From positions 1,488,001 to 1,552,000 of the forward strand of contig NZ_CP071462.1 of assembly GCF_017352155.2 (NCBI RefSeq): a DNA stretch of 64,000 bases, in the 5' to 3' direction. The notes beneath the pieces were generated by a model, which ran no database searches, was not told the DNA's origin, and worked only from the letters and a program-made list of their open reading frames with translations. A program made the position numbers and the translations under genes. The stretch is from Haloterrigena alkaliphila. GTDB taxonomy: Archaea; Halobacteriota; Halobacteria; Halobacteriales; Natrialbaceae. Below, piece by piece: positions 1 to 10,147 of this stretch. Every line of letters starts with the position of its first letter. Positions within the stretch are counted from its first letter, which is position 1.

Positions 1-1836
1 GTCCCCTTCCTCCGCATGGCCGTCCCCGAACTGCGCGAGCGCGCGCCGGGAATGATGACGCTCATCTCGATGGCGATCACGGTCGCCTTCGTCTACAGCC
101 TCGCGAGCCTCGTCTTCCCCACCCAGACGGCCTTTTTCTGGGAACTCGTGACGCTGATCGACATCATGCTGCTGGGCCACTGGATCGAGATGCGGAGCGT
201 CCGGCGGGCCTCGAGTGCGCTGGACGAACTGGCGAAACTGATGCCCGACACCGCCGAGCGGATTACGGACGACGGCGAGACCGAAGAGGTTCCGGCGATC
301 GACCTCGAGGAAGGGGATCTCGTCCTCGTCCGCCCCGGCGCGAGCGTGCCGGCCGACGGCGTCCTCGAGGAGGGCGAGTCGGACGTCGACGAGTCGATGA
401 TCACCGGGGAGTCGACGCCCGTCTCGAAGGAGCCCGGCGACGAGGTGATCGGCGGGACCGTCAACGGCGACGGCAGTCTCCGGGTGCGGATCGGCGCGAC
501 GGGCGAGGAGACGACGCTCGCCGGCATCATGCGGCTGGTCGAGGAGGCCCAGTCGAGCGAGTCGAAGACGCAGGCGCTCGCGGACCGCGCCGCGGGCTGG
601 CTGTTCTACGTCGCGCTGGGCGCGGCCGTCGTCACGGCCGTCGCGTGGACGGTCGCGACGGGGTTCGACTCGGCGGTAATCGAGCGCGTCGTCACCGTCC
701 TCGTCATCGCCTGTCCGCACGCGCTCGGGCTGGCGATCCCGCTGGTGGTCGCGATCAACACCTCGCTGGCCGCGCGCAACGGGATGCTCGTCCGGGACCG
801 GATCGCGATGGAGCGGGCTCGCACCCTCGATACCGTCGTCTTCGACAAGACGGGGACGCTCACGGAGGGCGAACAGGGGCTGGTCGACACCGCGACCGTC
901 GACGACGTCACGACGGACGAGGCGCTTGCGCTCGCGGCCACCGTCGAAGGTGACTCGGAGCACATGATCGCCCGGGCGATCCGCGAGGCGGCCGACGACC
1001 GCGGCGTCTCGAGGGGGACGGCGGCCGATTTCGAGGCCCTGAAGGGTAGAGGCGTCCGCGCGACGGTCGACGGTGACGAGATCTACGTCGGCGGGCCGAA
1101 CCTGCTCTCGGAACTCGAGGGTGACGTGCCGGCCGATCTCGAGCGGTTCGCGGATCGCGCGGGCGAGAACGCACAGACCGTGGTTTACCTCGTTCGGGAA
1201 GGCGAGCCCGTCGCCGCGTTCGCGCTCGCGGACGTGATCCGCGAGGAGAGCTACCGGGTCGTCGACGCGCTCCACGAGCTGGGACTCGAGGTGGCGATGC
1301 TGACCGGCGACTCCGAGGACGTCGCCCGGGCGGTCGCGGCAGACCTCGGGATCGACACGGTGTTCGCCGAGGTGTTGCCCGACGACAAGGACGAGAAGAT
1401 CACGGAGCTACAGGAACAGGACAAATCGGTCGCGATGGTCGGCGACGGGGTCAACGACGCGCCGGCGCTCGCCCGGGCCGACATCGGCATCGCGATCGGG
1501 AGCGGGACGGACGTCGCGGTCCAGTCGGCCGATATCGTCCTCGTCCAGAACAATCCGATGGACGTCGTTCGGCTCGTGAAACTGAGCCGCGCGAGCTACC
1601 GAAAGATGCGACAGAACCTCGTCTGGGCGGCGGGCTACAACGTCTTCGCGCTCCCGCTGGCGGCGGGCGTGCTCGCGCCGGTCGGGATCTTGCTCTCGCC
1701 GGCCGTCGGCGCCCTGCTCATGTCGCTCAGCACGGTGATCGTCGCGATCAACGCGCAGTTCCTCCGGCGAGTCGATCTCTCCGTCCCGAACCTACCGGAC
1801 GTTGCCGCGCCGCGGGAGCCGCGGCCGGCGGATTGA
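1..1836 (+). CDS. copB: Copper/heavy-metal P1B-type ATPase, CopB-like (5' end outside window)
   Basis: Membrane ATPase that exports copper or another soft metal. The frame is open to the first base, so the N-terminal part (metal-binding region and first membrane helices) lies outside the window; 611 codons are visible. In order: two membrane helices, the actuator loop with TGES at about nt 397-411, the transport-site motif CPH at about nt 709-720 (CPH rather than CPC is the CopB signature), the phosphorylation motif DKTGT at about nt 844-858, the hinge GDGVND at about nt 1441, and two C-terminal helices. The nucleotide-binding loop reads SEHMIARA, with Met where the family HP dipeptide has Pro. 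Its stop is followed after 10 bp by the convergent sensor kinase gene. A start at the ATG at nt 16 would lack essential helices and is unlikely. Whether the metal is Cu(I), Cu(II) or Ag cannot be read from sequence. Confidence 0.9.
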   Translation, partial: VPFLRMAVPELRERAPGMMTLISMAITVAFVYSLASLVFPTQTAFFWELVTLIDIMLLGHWIEMRSVRRASSALDELAKLMPDTAERITDDGETEEVPAIDLEEGDLVLVRPGASVPADGVLEEGESDVDESMITGESTPVSKEPGDEVIGGTVNGDGSLRVRIGATGEETTLAGIMRLVEEAQSSESKTQALADRAAGWLFYVALGAAVVTAVAWTVATGFDSAVIERVVTVLVIACPHALGLAIPLVVAINTSLAARNGMLVRDRIAMERARTLDTVVFDKTGTLTEGEQGLVDTATVDDVTTDEALALAATVEGDSEHMIARAIREAADDRGVSRGTAADFEALKGRGVRATVDGDEIYVGGPNLLSELEGDVPADLERFADRAGENAQTVVYLVREGEPVAAFALADVIREESYRVVDALHELGLEVAMLTGDSEDVARAVAADLGIDTVFAEVLPDDKDEKITELQEQDKSVAMVGDGVNDAPALARADIGIAIGSGTDVAVQSADIVLVQNNPMDVVRLVKLSRASYRKMRQNLVWAAGYNVFALPLAAGVLAPVGILLSPAVGALLMSLSTVIVAINAQFLRRVDLSVPNLPDVAAPREPRPAD

Positions 1837-1846
1837 TTCCGCCTCC

Positions 1847-4753
1847 TCACCGATCGCGCTGCGCGGGAAGCGTGAACGAAAACGTCGAGCCCTCGCCGGG
1901 TTCGGAGTCGACCCAGATGTCGCCGCCGTGGCGCTCGACGATCCGTTGACAGAGCGCCAGCCCGATGCCCGTCCCTTCGTACTCGTCGCGACTGTGGAGT
2001 CGGTCGAAGACGGTGAACACGCGGTCTTGGTCCTCCGGATCGATACCGATTCCGTCGTCTCGCACCGAGATGACCCACTCTCGTCCCCGCCGATTCGCGT
2101 AGACGTGAACCCGCGGCGGCTCGTCACCGCTGTACTGGATGGCGTTGTTGAGCAAGTTCTGGAAGACCTGCCGTAACTGGCTGGCGTCGCCCGTCACGCG
2201 GGGGAGTTCCGCGGCCGCGATCTCCGCGTCGGTTTCGTCGATCTGGAGCTGCAAGTCCGCGAGCACGTCGTCGAGAACGGTATCCAGCTCGACCGGTTCG
2301 AACGGATCGCCCCGCGTTTCGATCCGCGAGTACTCGAGGAGGCCGTCGATCATGTCGCGCATGCGTTCGGCCCCGTCGACGGCGAACTCGAGGAACTCCT
2401 CGCCGTCCTCGTCGAAGGCGTCGGCGTAGCGCTGCTCGAGCAACTGGAGGTAGCTCGTGACCATCCGGAGGGGCTCTTGCAGGTCGTGGGAGGCGGCGTA
2501 GGCGAACTGCTCGAGGCGTTCGTTGGATTCCTCGAGCGCCCGTTCCCGCTGTTTTCGATCGAGTTCGAACTTGACCCACTGCGCCATGAGGTGGTGGAAC
2601 GTCCGTTCGGCGTCCGTGAACTCCCGGCCGCGCGAGTCCGTCGATACGAAAAAGAGCGTTCGGTCGGGCTCGTTGTCGAGTTCGATCCGCGTGCCGAGAT
2701 ACGTCTCCACGCCGAACGCCTCGTACGCGAGGGTGTTCCCGAACCCGGACCGTTCGGGATCGGTGACGTCGGTCACCGTCTCGTCACCGACGGTCGTCCG
2801 ACAGTACGTCTCCGAGAGCGGTACCTCCGCGCCCGGCACGAGCTGGTCGTGGTCGCCCTTCGTAGCTTCCACTTCGAACGAATCGGCCGTCGGATCGATC
2901 TGGGCGAGCCCGCCGATTTCGAGATCGAACCGCTCGCGTCCCAGCTCGAAGATGTCGTCCAGTTTCTCCTCGAAGGAACGGTTGGGATCGGCGGCGATCC
3001 GGCTCAACGTCCGCTGATACTGTTCTCGCCGCTCGCGCTCGAGTTCGTAGCTGACCCACTGGCCCATCAGCTCGATGAACGTGCGCTCGGTCTCGGAGAA
3101 CGGCCGGTCGCGGGGCTCCGTGCTGCCGAACCAGAACGTCCCGTACGGTTTCGATCCGTTCATCACCCGCGTCCCGAGGTAGCTCGTCAACCCGAACTCC
3201 CGGTAGATCTGGTCGTCCTGCCAGTCGGTGCCGCGCACGTCAGCCATCGCGACGGGGTCTTCGGTTTCGACGGTGCGGCGACAGAAGTGCCCGTATCCCG
3301 GGTTGGACCACAGCTCCTCCTCGGGGCCGACGCCGAGGCCGACGCCCTTCTCCAGCCGGAATTCGCCGCCCCACGACGGCAGGTGGTTCAGCCCGCCCAT
3401 CTCGAGGCCGAACTGCTCCCGGCCGAGTTCGAGCAACTGTTCGAGTTTCTCGTCGAAGTCGCGGTCGGGGTCGGCCGTGATCCGGTAGCTCTCGCGGAGG
3501 AAGCGCTCGCGGCGCTGGCGCTCCAGTTCGTACTCGACCCACTTGGCCATCATCTCGAGGAACGTTCGTTCGGCGCTGGAGAACCGTTCCTCGCGCGGCG
3601 TCTCGGCGGCGAAACACAGCGTCCCGTACTCCTCGCCGCCGACGTGGACGGTCGTTCCGAAGTAGGCGTCCAGGCCGAACCGCTCGTAGGCGGGATCGTC
3701 GGTCCACCCTCTTTCCGCCGCGTTCCGGACGGAGATCGTACCGGGTGAGGCGAGTAGCTTCTCGCAGTACGTCTCCCTGAGCGAATCGGTCACACCCGGC
3801 TCGATGATCTCGTGGCCCCCGACGGCTTCCACGATTTCGAACGTGTCGTCGTCGTTGGTTTTCGTAAAGTACCCGATCTCGAGACCGAGTCGTTCGCGCC
3901 CCAATCGCAGTAGCTCCTCGATTTTCTCGCCGAACGAGCTGTTCGAATCGGCGATCGTCTCGTACAGTTCCCGCTGATACTGCTCGCGAGTCTCGATCGT
4001 CGTCTGCGTTTGGGTCCGGTCGACCACCGTCGCCAGTTTCCGGTCGAGTTCGCGCGACGGCCGGTCGGGGCCGAAGTACTCCTCGGGCGGCGTGTAGTAG
4101 AAGTTCTGACAGACGGTGGTGTCGTCGTAGACGAGGAACGGGTGGGTCTTGAGAACGTCGTGGAGGACGTCCGCCGGAAATCGGTTCCGGTTGTACTGGC
4201 AGCAAACGGTGTACTCCTCGCCGTCGTAGAGCGGGTTGAGCAGTTCTTCGTACTCGCAGACCTGCTCGAAGTGCGCGTCGTCGCCCTCGAGCGCCCACGT
4301 CATCTCGGCGGCGGCTCTGACCCCTTCGAACCCGTCGGCGGTGGCGTCCGCGAGCGTCTCCTCCCAGAACGCCAGCATCGCCTCGCGGTCGAACTCGCCG
4401 GTCCGACGGTAGGTCTCGTCCTCCGTGTGTACCGAGAGCGCCCCGGACTCGAGGGCGGCGTCGACGTCGATGCCGCGGGCTCGCATCGCCTCGAGTACCT
4501 CGTCGACGGTGTTGTCGTCGGCGACGTAGACGCACCGCTCGCCCCGTTCGAGGCCCTCCCGGATGAACGGGACGACCGCCGCGAACTGCTCGTCTCGGTC
4601 CTCGTAGAGAAGCGCGAAATGGTCGGTGTCGTGGTGGCCGTCGATCGGTTCGATGGGGTCGCGAATGTCGAAACTCGATTGCGAGGCGTCGAGCCTGCGT
4701 CCGGCGGCAGACGTGGGATGGCGACCAGTGTCGTTCGATTGGTGTTCACTCAT
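1847..4753 (-). CDS. Sensor histidine kinase with N-terminal MEDS domain and three GAF domains
   Basis: A 968-residue soluble histidine kinase with no membrane helix. Residues about 45-215 form a MEDS domain (it begins DHFALLYED), a sensory module known from haloarchaeal and methanogen kinases. Three consecutive GAF-type repeats follow, at about 260-405, 420-565 and 585-730. Each is introduced by a similar F-x-EK(I/L)-x-x-(L/I)-(L/F)-x-LGR-(E)-(R/Q) helix, which points to internal duplication. The HisKA segment has the phospho-acceptor His in ASHDLQEP (His756), and the HATPase domain carries the N-box NLLNNAIQYSG and GIGLAL near the end. The signal is not predictable. The gene converges on copB and is followed upstream by copZ on the same strand across a 180-bp AT-rich spacer that could hold its promoter. 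No response regulator is adjacent. Confidence 0.88.
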   Translation of the reverse strand: MSEHQSNDTGRHPTSAAGRRLDASQSSFDIRDPIEPIDGHHDTDHFALLYEDRDEQFAAVVPFIREGLERGERCVYVADDNTVDEVLEAMRARGIDVDAALESGALSVHTEDETYRRTGEFDREAMLAFWEETLADATADGFEGVRAAAEMTWALEGDDAHFEQVCEYEELLNPLYDGEEYTVCCQYNRNRFPADVLHDVLKTHPFLVYDDTTVCQNFYYTPPEEYFGPDRPSRELDRKLATVVDRTQTQTTIETREQYQRELYETIADSNSSFGEKIEELLRLGRERLGLEIGYFTKTNDDDTFEIVEAVGGHEIIEPGVTDSLRETYCEKLLASPGTISVRNAAERGWTDDPAYERFGLDAYFGTTVHVGGEEYGTLCFAAETPREERFSSAERTFLEMMAKWVEYELERQRRERFLRESYRITADPDRDFDEKLEQLLELGREQFGLEMGGLNHLPSWGGEFRLEKGVGLGVGPEEELWSNPGYGHFCRRTVETEDPVAMADVRGTDWQDDQIYREFGLTSYLGTRVMNGSKPYGTFWFGSTEPRDRPFSETERTFIELMGQWVSYELERERREQYQRTLSRIAADPNRSFEEKLDDIFELGRERFDLEIGGLAQIDPTADSFEVEATKGDHDQLVPGAEVPLSETYCRTTVGDETVTDVTDPERSGFGNTLAYEAFGVETYLGTRIELDNEPDRTLFFVSTDSRGREFTDAERTFHHLMAQWVKFELDRKQRERALEESNERLEQFAYAASHDLQEPLRMVTSYLQLLEQRYADAFDEDGEEFLEFAVDGAERMRDMIDGLLEYSRIETRGDPFEPVELDTVLDDVLADLQLQIDETDAEIAAAELPRVTGDASQLRQVFQNLLNNAIQYSGDEPPRVHVYANRRGREWVISVRDDGIGIDPEDQDRVFTVFDRLHSRDEYEGTGIGLALCQRIVERHGGDIWVDSEPGEGSTFSFTLPAQRDR

Positions 4754-4936
4754 GTGTTTCCTTCAATTGGCGGCAGCTCGCTACCGGTTCGTGGCTCCGA
4801 TATGCAGAGGCCTTCCTCTTCCGCTCCGAATGCGACTCGTTACGCGTGCAGAAGATGGCAGCGGGGAAAAGAGCACCGCATAGTGTCTGCACGTAGATTG
4901 GTCAGAATTATAATATTTTCCGTCCTCGAGGGCGAT

Positions 4937-5134
4937 TCACGCCGACGCGTCGTATCCGGCCTCGTCGACGGCAGCGACGAGCGTTCGCGCCTCCGCGTCG
5001 CCCTCGACAGTCGCCCGCGCCGCCTCCCGGTCGACAGCTACTGACTCGACGCCTTCGACGCCCTCGAGCGCCTCCTCGACGGTTTGCTCGCAGTGTTCGC
5101 AGGACATGCCTTCGACGGTGATGGTCTGACTCAT
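4937..5134 (-). CDS. copZ: Heavy-metal-associated (HMA) copper chaperone
   Basis: A 65-residue single HMA domain with the metal-binding motif MSCEHC near the N-terminus and the usual beta-alpha-beta-beta-alpha-beta pattern, ending GYDASA. It probably delivers Cu(I) to CopA, which begins 0.8 kb away and carries two domains of the same type. The start is the ATG at 5134-5132; the longer open frame upstream runs antisense to the divergent regulator gene and is not coding. The gene is divergent from the AsnC-TRASH regulator with 126 bp between starts, and that gap contains one copy of the 12-bp element also found before copA, so co-regulation is likely. Confidence 0.92.
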   Translation of the reverse strand: MSQTITVEGMSCEHCEQTVEEALEGVEGVESVAVDREAARATVEGDAEARTLVAAVDEAGYDASA

Positions 5135-5204
5135 ACGAGGACGTAGGGGCGCCGGGTCTTTGTGGGTTTCTGCTTTCGACGCGAGCGAGAACGGGCGTTC
5201 GAGT

Positions 5205-5216
5205 TTCGATTCCAAA
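5205..5216. promoter_or_regulatory. Putative copper-regulator operator, copy 1
   Basis: The 12-mer TTCGATTCCAAA lies 44 bp before the regulator ATG (5261), in the divergent region shared with copZ. It is identical to a second copy before copA. Binding by the AsnC-TRASH protein is inference. Confidence 0.55.
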
Positions 5217-5260
5217 GTGACCGTCGCTATCCTCTTTGCACTCGAGTCCGAACTGGCGGT

Positions 5261-5848
5261 ATGCGCGACCTCGACGAAACCGACATGGAAATTCTGCGGC
5301 TGCTGGGCGAGGACGCTCGCCGGCCGTACAGCGAGATCGCCGAGCGGGTCGGCCTCTCCGGGCCGGCCGTCTCCGACCGCGTTCGGCGACTCGAGGAGGC
5401 CGGCGTCATCGAGGGCTTCACCGTCGACGTGGACCAGTCCCAGCTCAGAGCCGGGATTCCGGTGTTCGTGCGGGCGAACGTTCCCGCGGGCGACGTCGAC
5501 GACTGCAGGGCGGCCGTCGCGGACGCCGACGCCGTCGAGCACGTGTTCGTCACCGCCGACGGCGAGGTCTGGTTCTACGCCCGAGCGCAGGTCCAGCGGG
5601 TTCGCGAGTGGCTCGACGGCCTCTTCCCCGCCGACGGCGTCGCCTACGACGTGACGCTGCTGGACGACGCCGAGTGGACGCCGTCGCTCGACGGCACGTC
5701 GTTCGCGCTCACCTGCGCGGAGTGTGGCAACACCGTCGACAGCGAGGGGGAATCGACGCGCATCGACGGTGAAGTGTACCACTTCTGCTGTCCGTCGTGC
5801 TCGAGCCGGTTCGACGCGCGGTACACTCGACTCGAGGAGGGCGCGTGA
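5261..5848 (+). CDS. Lrp/AsnC-family transcriptional regulator with C-terminal TRASH metal-binding domain
   Basis: A 195-residue regulator. Residues 1-60 are an Lrp-type winged helix (it begins MRDLDETDMEILRLL), about 65-135 are an AsnC ligand-binding-like fold, and about 148-190 are a TRASH domain with cysteines in TCAECGN and FCCPSC that should coordinate a metal. In Halobacterium salinarum a protein of this architecture (VNG1179C) was reported to be needed for copper-responsive induction of a copper ATPase. The position here, between copZ and copA, fits the same role. The ATG at 5261 is chosen because the HTH begins immediately; the frame upstream lacks similarity. The stop is only 2 bp before the second 12-bp element and 77 bp before copA. 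Confidence 0.92.
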   Translation: MRDLDETDMEILRLLGEDARRPYSEIAERVGLSGPAVSDRVRRLEEAGVIEGFTVDVDQSQLRAGIPVFVRANVPAGDVDDCRAAVADADAVEHVFVTADGEVWFYARAQVQRVREWLDGLFPADGVAYDVTLLDDAEWTPSLDGTSFALTCAECGNTVDSEGESTRIDGEVYHFCCPSCSSRFDARYTRLEEGA

Positions 5849-5850
5849 CC

Positions 5851-5862
5851 TTCGATTCCAAA
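5851..5862. promoter_or_regulatory. Putative copper-regulator operator, copy 2
   Basis: An exact second copy of TTCGATTCCAAA in the same orientation, 63 bp before the copA ATG and just after the regulator stop codon. Exact repetition at both promoters of the copper locus, and in neither case inside the coding sequence, is the evidence for an operator. Confidence 0.55.
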
Positions 5863-5925
5863 CCGAGCGCGCCGCCGAACTTCGGAGTCTGACCAGTAAA
5901 GGGGGTAAGGCGGGACCGCCTAGTA

Positions 5926-8523
5926 ATGAGTACCCGGACCGCGCACCTGGACGTTCGGGGCATGAGCTGTGCGAACTGCTCGCAGACGATCAGCGATGCC
6001 CTGGTATCCCTCGACGGCGTCAGCGAGGCGAACGCCAACTTCGCCACCGACGAGGCGACCGTCGAGTACGACCCCGAGGCGGTATCGCTCGCCGAGATAT
6101 ACGACGCGGTCGAGACGGCCGGCTACGAGGCCGAGCGCTCGAGTCGCTCCATCGGCATCACGGACATGACCTGCGCGAACTGCGCGGAGACCAACGAGTC
6201 GGCGCTGGAGTCCGTCCCCGGCGTCGTCGAGGCGGAGGTCAACTACGCGACCGACGAGGCGACCGTCGCGTACAATCCGAGCGACGTCTCGCTCGAGGAC
6301 CTGTACGTGGCCATCGAGGACGCCGGCTACACGCCCGTCCGCGACGACGGTGGCGAGGAATCGGACCAGGAGCGCCGCGACGCGGCCAGGCAGGCCGAGA
6401 TCCGCAAACACCGCCGACTGACGCTGTTCGGGGCGATCCTGACGGCGCCGTTCCTGCTGTTCATCGCCGATCGGCTCCTGCTCGACGGGGCGATTCTCCC
6501 CGAGACGATCCTCGGCGTCGAGTTCGGCTGGCTCGAGTTCCTGCTCGCGACGCCGGTCTACCTCGTGCTCGGCCGGGAGTTCCTCGCAAACTCCTACACC
6601 GCGCTCGCGAAGAATCGGACCGCCAACATGGACGTGCTGATCGCGCTGGGCTCCTCGACGGCCTACGTCTACAGCCTCGTCGTCCTGCTGGGCCTGCTCG
6701 CGGGGAACCTCTACTTCGACACCGCCGCGTTGATCCTCGTGTTCATCACGCTGGGCAACTACCTCGAGGCCCGCTCGAAGGGCCGGGCCGGCGACGCGCT
6801 GCGGAAACTCCTCGAGATGGAGGCCGAGACGGCCACGCTGGTCGACGACGAGGGGAACGAAGAGGAGGTGCCCCTCGAGGACGTCTCGGTCGGCGACCGG
6901 ATGAAGGTCCGGCCGGGCGAGAAGGTGCCGACGGACGGCGTCGTCGTCGACGGCCAGTCCGCGGTCGACGAGTCGATGGTGACCGGCGAGTCGGTCCCCG
7001 TCGAGAAGGAGGAGGGCGACGAGGTGATCGGCTCGACGATCAACGAGAACGGCGTGCTGGTCGTCGAGGCGACGAAGGTCGGCTCGGACACGGCCCTGCA
7101 GGGAATCGTGCAGACCGTCAAGGAGGCCCAGTCCCGCCAGCCGGAGATCCAGAACCTCGTGGACCGCATCTCGGCGTACTTCGTCCCCGCGGTCATCCTC
7201 AACGCGGCGTTCTGGGGGCTGGTCTGGTTCCTCTTCCCCGACGCGCTCGCGGGCGTCGCGAGCGGTATCCCGGTGCTGGAACTGGTCGGCGGCGGCCCGG
7301 CCGCCCTCTCGACGTTCGAGTTCGCCGTCGTCGTCTTCGCCTCGGCCGTGTTGATCGCCTGTCCCTGCGCGCTGGGGCTGGCGACGCCCGCGGCGACGAT
7401 GGTCGGCTCCACCCTCGGCGCGCAGAACGGCGTCCTGTTCAAGGGCGGCGATATCTTGGAGCGCGCGAGGGACGTCGACACCGTCGTCTTCGACAAGACC
7501 GGGACGCTGACGACCGGCGAGATGACGCTGACCGACGTGGTCGCGCTCGAGGGCGATGGCGACCGCGCGGCCGCGGACGGCGGGGATGCGGCCGCAGACG
7601 GCGGTGCAGTAGTGGCTCGCGAGTCGCTCGACGAGCGCGAGGTCCTTCGCCTCGCGGCCAGCGCCGAGCGCAACAGCGAACACCCGCTCGCGCAGGCCAT
7701 CGTCGAGGGCGCCGAGGAGCGCGGCCTCGAGCTAACCGACCCCGAGTCGTTCGAGAACGTCCCCGGACAGGGCGTCCGGGCGACCGTCGAGGGCCGCGAG
7801 GTGCTGGTCGGCAACCGCAGACTGCTCGAGGGGGAAGGCGTCGATCCCGCGCCCGCCGCCGAGGCGATGGAACGCCTCGAGCGCGAGGGCAAGACCGCCA
7901 TGCTGGTCGCCGTCGACGGCGCGGTCGCCGGCGTGGTCGCGGACGCCGACACGGTCAAGGAGAGCTCGCAGGAGGCGGTCGCCGCCCTGCGCGAGCGCGG
8001 CCTCGACGTCATGCTGATCACCGGCGACAACGAGCGGACGGCCCGCGCGGTCGCCGAACGCGTCGGGATCGATCCCGAGAACGTCCGCGCGGGCGTCCTG
8101 CCGGAGGACAAGGCCGACGCGCTCGAGCCCATCCAGGCCGAGGGGCGGAAGGCGATGATGGTCGGCGACGGGGTCAACGACGCGCCGGCGCTGGCCGTCG
8201 CCCACGTCGGGACGGCCATCGGCTCCGGGACGGACGTGGCCATCGAGGCGGCGGACGTGACGCTGATGCGCGACGACCCCCTCGACGTGGTGAAGGCGAT
8301 CCGCATCTCCGAGGCGACGCTGGCGAAGATCAAGCAGAACCTCGTCTGGGCGCTGGGGTACAACACGACGCTGATCCCGCTGGCCTCGCTGGGCCTGCTC
8401 CAGCCGGTGCTCGCGGCCGGCGCGATGGCGCTGTCGTCGGTCTCGGTGCTCTCGAACAGCCTGCTGTTCCGCCGGTACACCCCGGATCACGACTACGAAC
8501 TGTTCGGACGACTCCGGCGCTAG
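5926..8523 (+). CDS. copA: Copper-translocating P1B-type ATPase CopA
   Basis: An 865-residue Cu(I) export ATPase of the cytoplasmic membrane. Two N-terminal HMA domains carry GMSCANC (Cys15, Cys18) and DMTCANC (Cys83, Cys86). Eight predicted helices follow. TGES is at about residue 353, the transport-site CPC at about 481, DKTGT at about 523, the HP dipeptide in SEHPLAQ at about 585 and GDGVND at about 747. Length and order match full CopA. A hydrophilic Ala/Asp/Gly-rich insertion ([15 protein letters not shown]) lies between the phosphorylation site and the N-domain and is probably a flexible loop. It follows the regulator gene by 77 bp and has its own 12-bp putative operator. Together with the chaperone it forms the copper-efflux unit. 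Confidence 0.97.
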   Translation: MSTRTAHLDVRGMSCANCSQTISDALVSLDGVSEANANFATDEATVEYDPEAVSLAEIYDAVETAGYEAERSSRSIGITDMTCANCAETNESALESVPGVVEAEVNYATDEATVAYNPSDVSLEDLYVAIEDAGYTPVRDDGGEESDQERRDAARQAEIRKHRRLTLFGAILTAPFLLFIADRLLLDGAILPETILGVEFGWLEFLLATPVYLVLGREFLANSYTALAKNRTANMDVLIALGSSTAYVYSLVVLLGLLAGNLYFDTAALILVFITLGNYLEARSKGRAGDALRKLLEMEAETATLVDDEGNEEEVPLEDVSVGDRMKVRPGEKVPTDGVVVDGQSAVDESMVTGESVPVEKEEGDEVIGSTINENGVLVVEATKVGSDTALQGIVQTVKEAQSRQPEIQNLVDRISAYFVPAVILNAAFWGLVWFLFPDALAGVASGIPVLELVGGGPAALSTFEFAVVVFASAVLIACPCALGLATPAATMVGSTLGAQNGVLFKGGDILERARDVDTVVFDKTGTLTTGEMTLTDVVALEGDGDRAAADGGDAAADGGAVVARESLDEREVLRLAASAERNSEHPLAQAIVEGAEERGLELTDPESFENVPGQGVRATVEGREVLVGNRRLLEGEGVDPAPAAEAMERLEREGKTAMLVAVDGAVAGVVADADTVKESSQEAVAALRERGLDVMLITGDNERTARAVAERVGIDPENVRAGVLPEDKADALEPIQAEGRKAMMVGDGVNDAPALAVAHVGTAIGSGTDVAIEAADVTLMRDDPLDVVKAIRISEATLAKIKQNLVWALGYNTTLIPLASLGLLQPVLAAGAMALSSVSVLSNSLLFRRYTPDHDYELFGRLRR

Positions 8524-8558
8524 TTCGTAGTTACTGACCGTGGTTGCACTGTTTTTCG

Positions 8559-8613
8559 CTTCGGGCGAGTAACCGACGAGTGTCTTTCTCTTCGCAAGAG
8601 TAACCGGCAAGTG
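8559..8613. repeat. Two 24-bp imperfect direct repeats after copA
   Basis: Two copies of CTTCG-x5-GAGTAACCG-x-x-AGTG at 8559-8582 and 8590-8613, matching at 19 of 24 positions with a period of 31 bp, in the convergent spacer between copA and the SpoIIM-family gene. Function unknown. Confidence 0.6.
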
Positions 8614-8642
8614 ACGGCCTCCATGCAGCGTACCGTGGCAAC

Positions 8643-8816
8643 GGGGATTTCCACACCCTCCCCAGCCGATTCGCTCACTCCGTTCGCTCATCCCTCGCGC
8701 GGTATCGTTCCATGGTTCGCTCGGCTCGCGGTTCCCGCCGGTCACCGCTCGCATTCTCGAGGCCTCACTTCGTTCGGCCTCGCGCCGCTCACCATGTCAC
8801 AGCGCGCGCCGCCGCA
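8643..8816. repeat. Dispersed non-coding repeat, family I, copy a (174 bp)
   Basis: An intergenic element that starts GGGGATTTCCAC and ends CACAGCGCGCGCCGCCGCA. Both ends are shared with the 403-bp copy at 22131-22533; the interior differs. The core holds GCTCACTCCGTTCGCTC, a 17-mer also present in the two family II regions, and a hairpin with GAGGCC/GGCCTC arms. No ORF is credible inside it. It lies between the convergent copA and SpoIIM-family genes. Confidence 0.7.
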
Positions 8817-8865
8817 TAGTAAAGTCGGCTCGAGGCGGAACCCGCCGTCGGTCGGAGTCCGCCGG

Positions 8866-9900
8866 TCACAGCGGAACGAGCGTGTCCGCGATGAGCAGGG
8901 TCACGTAGGCCTCGACGAACGCCGCGAGGACCAAGAGTAGCCAGCCGAAGACGACGAACAGCGTCGTCCGCAGGAGGTAGCTCCTCGTGAACAGCGCGTC
9001 GCGAGAACCGAAGACGCGCTGGCCGAGGCGGTGGACGAATCGGAAGCCGACGCCGGCGGCGATGAACAGCGCCGGGAGTTCGAAGATCCCGTGGGGGCCG
9101 ATCAGGGCGACGATCAGGCCGAACCCGGTCTCGGAGCCGACGACGGCCCCGATGTTGCCGATGAGGACGCCGTTGAAGCCCATGATGAGCAGCGTCACGA
9201 CCCCCAGGGTGAGCGCGCCGGCGATCGACGCCAGGAACGGCGGGGTGTTGTTCTGGATGAAAAACGTCGCCGTCGGTTCGAACGGCAGTTCGCCCGTGGG
9301 ATCCCCGACCTCGCCGGGCAGTTCCTCCTCGCCGAACTCCTGCGTGATCATCTCGAGGAAGAAGTCGACGAGGTCGACGCCGGCGGCGTACAGCGCGACC
9401 CCGAGGACGACGCCGACGGCGAACACGCCGGCGGAGAACCAGACGTACGGCCGGTGTTCGGTCCACGCGTCGTCGAGGTGGCCGAGAACCGACGGCGCGG
9501 CCGTCCGTCCAAGGAGCCCGACCGCACCGAATACGAGCGCGAGAACACTCGCGCCGCCGGCCGCTCTCGGCGCGTCGGACGCGACGAAAATCGCCCCCGC
9601 GGTCCCGGCCGCGATCACCGCCAGCGAGAACAGGAGCGCGCTCCAGCGTCGGATGGCCTCCGGATCGGATCCGCCCGGAGGCTGAGTTGGTTCCGACCCG
9701 TCGCCCCGACTCGGTTCGGAACTCGAGGCGGTCCGGCCGGGGTCGTGTCCGGACTCGTCCTGCAGGTCGGCCGCGGATCGGTCGGTCGGCGACGTCTCGC
9801 GGTCGCGACCGACGTCGTCGTTCTCGGGACTTCCAGCGGGCGGCCACTCGTCGCGGTCGGGGTCCGTTTCGGTTCGGCCACCCCTATCGTCGTCGCGCAT
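8866..9900 (-). CDS. SpoIIM (stage II sporulation protein M)-family membrane protein
   Basis: A 344-residue membrane protein. The first about 75 residues are hydrophilic, acidic and low-complexity. About 85-135 contain two helices, and the rest is a SpoIIM-like domain with helices around the conserved-looking segments FFIQNNTPPFL and GPHGIFELPALFIAAG. Archaeal SpoIIM proteins have no known link to sporulation and their role is unknown. The start at 9900 is the ATG preceding the acidic tail; the longer frame upstream runs through a repeat and is not convincing. It is convergent with copA across the family I repeat, and its 5' side faces the AT-rich island. Confidence 0.85.
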   Translation of the reverse strand: MRDDDRGGRTETDPDRDEWPPAGSPENDDVGRDRETSPTDRSAADLQDESGHDPGRTASSSEPSRGDGSEPTQPPGGSDPEAIRRWSALLFSLAVIAAGTAGAIFVASDAPRAAGGASVLALVFGAVGLLGRTAAPSVLGHLDDAWTEHRPYVWFSAGVFAVGVVLGVALYAAGVDLVDFFLEMITQEFGEEELPGEVGDPTGELPFEPTATFFIQNNTPPFLASIAGALTLGVVTLLIMGFNGVLIGNIGAVVGSETGFGLIVALIGPHGIFELPALFIAAGVGFRFVHRLGQRVFGSRDALFTRSYLLRTTLFVVFGWLLLVLAAFVEAYVTLLIADTLVPL

Positions 9901-9950
9901 AGTGGCAATTCGACGAAACGTCTGATAAATCCGCCGGCTGCAGGCGGGCA

Positions 9951-10002
9951 TGCTCGAGCGAGCCGGCGAACCGGACTCTCGACTGCCATTCGTCGAGATC
10001 AC
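9951..10002. repeat. 52-bp direct repeat, left border of AT-rich island
   Basis: This matches 12254-12305 at 42 of 52 positions without gaps and in the same orientation. The first block, TGCTCGAGCG-R-GCCGGCGAA, and the last block, GATCAC, are nearly identical. A short relative, GCTCGAGCGGGCCGG, recurs at 55948-55962. The repeats bracket 2.25 kb of lower-GC DNA. Confidence 0.65.
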
Positions 10003-10147
10003 CGCGCCAGTAGCCCGTCTCCTGACGCGAAACTGATCCGCCGTGACCGACACGGTAGGTGTCTAATCGCCCCTCAAGGACACTCGTCCGGATTTCGCCG
10101 TACACTTCGATCCCAGAGAATAGAGGATTTCTATCTCGAAATTCGAT

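Noticed and set aside
5724-8537. Long plus-strand ORF over copA in another frame
   Set aside because: Arg/Gly-rich shadow of copA with no domain; the copA frame has all catalytic motifs.
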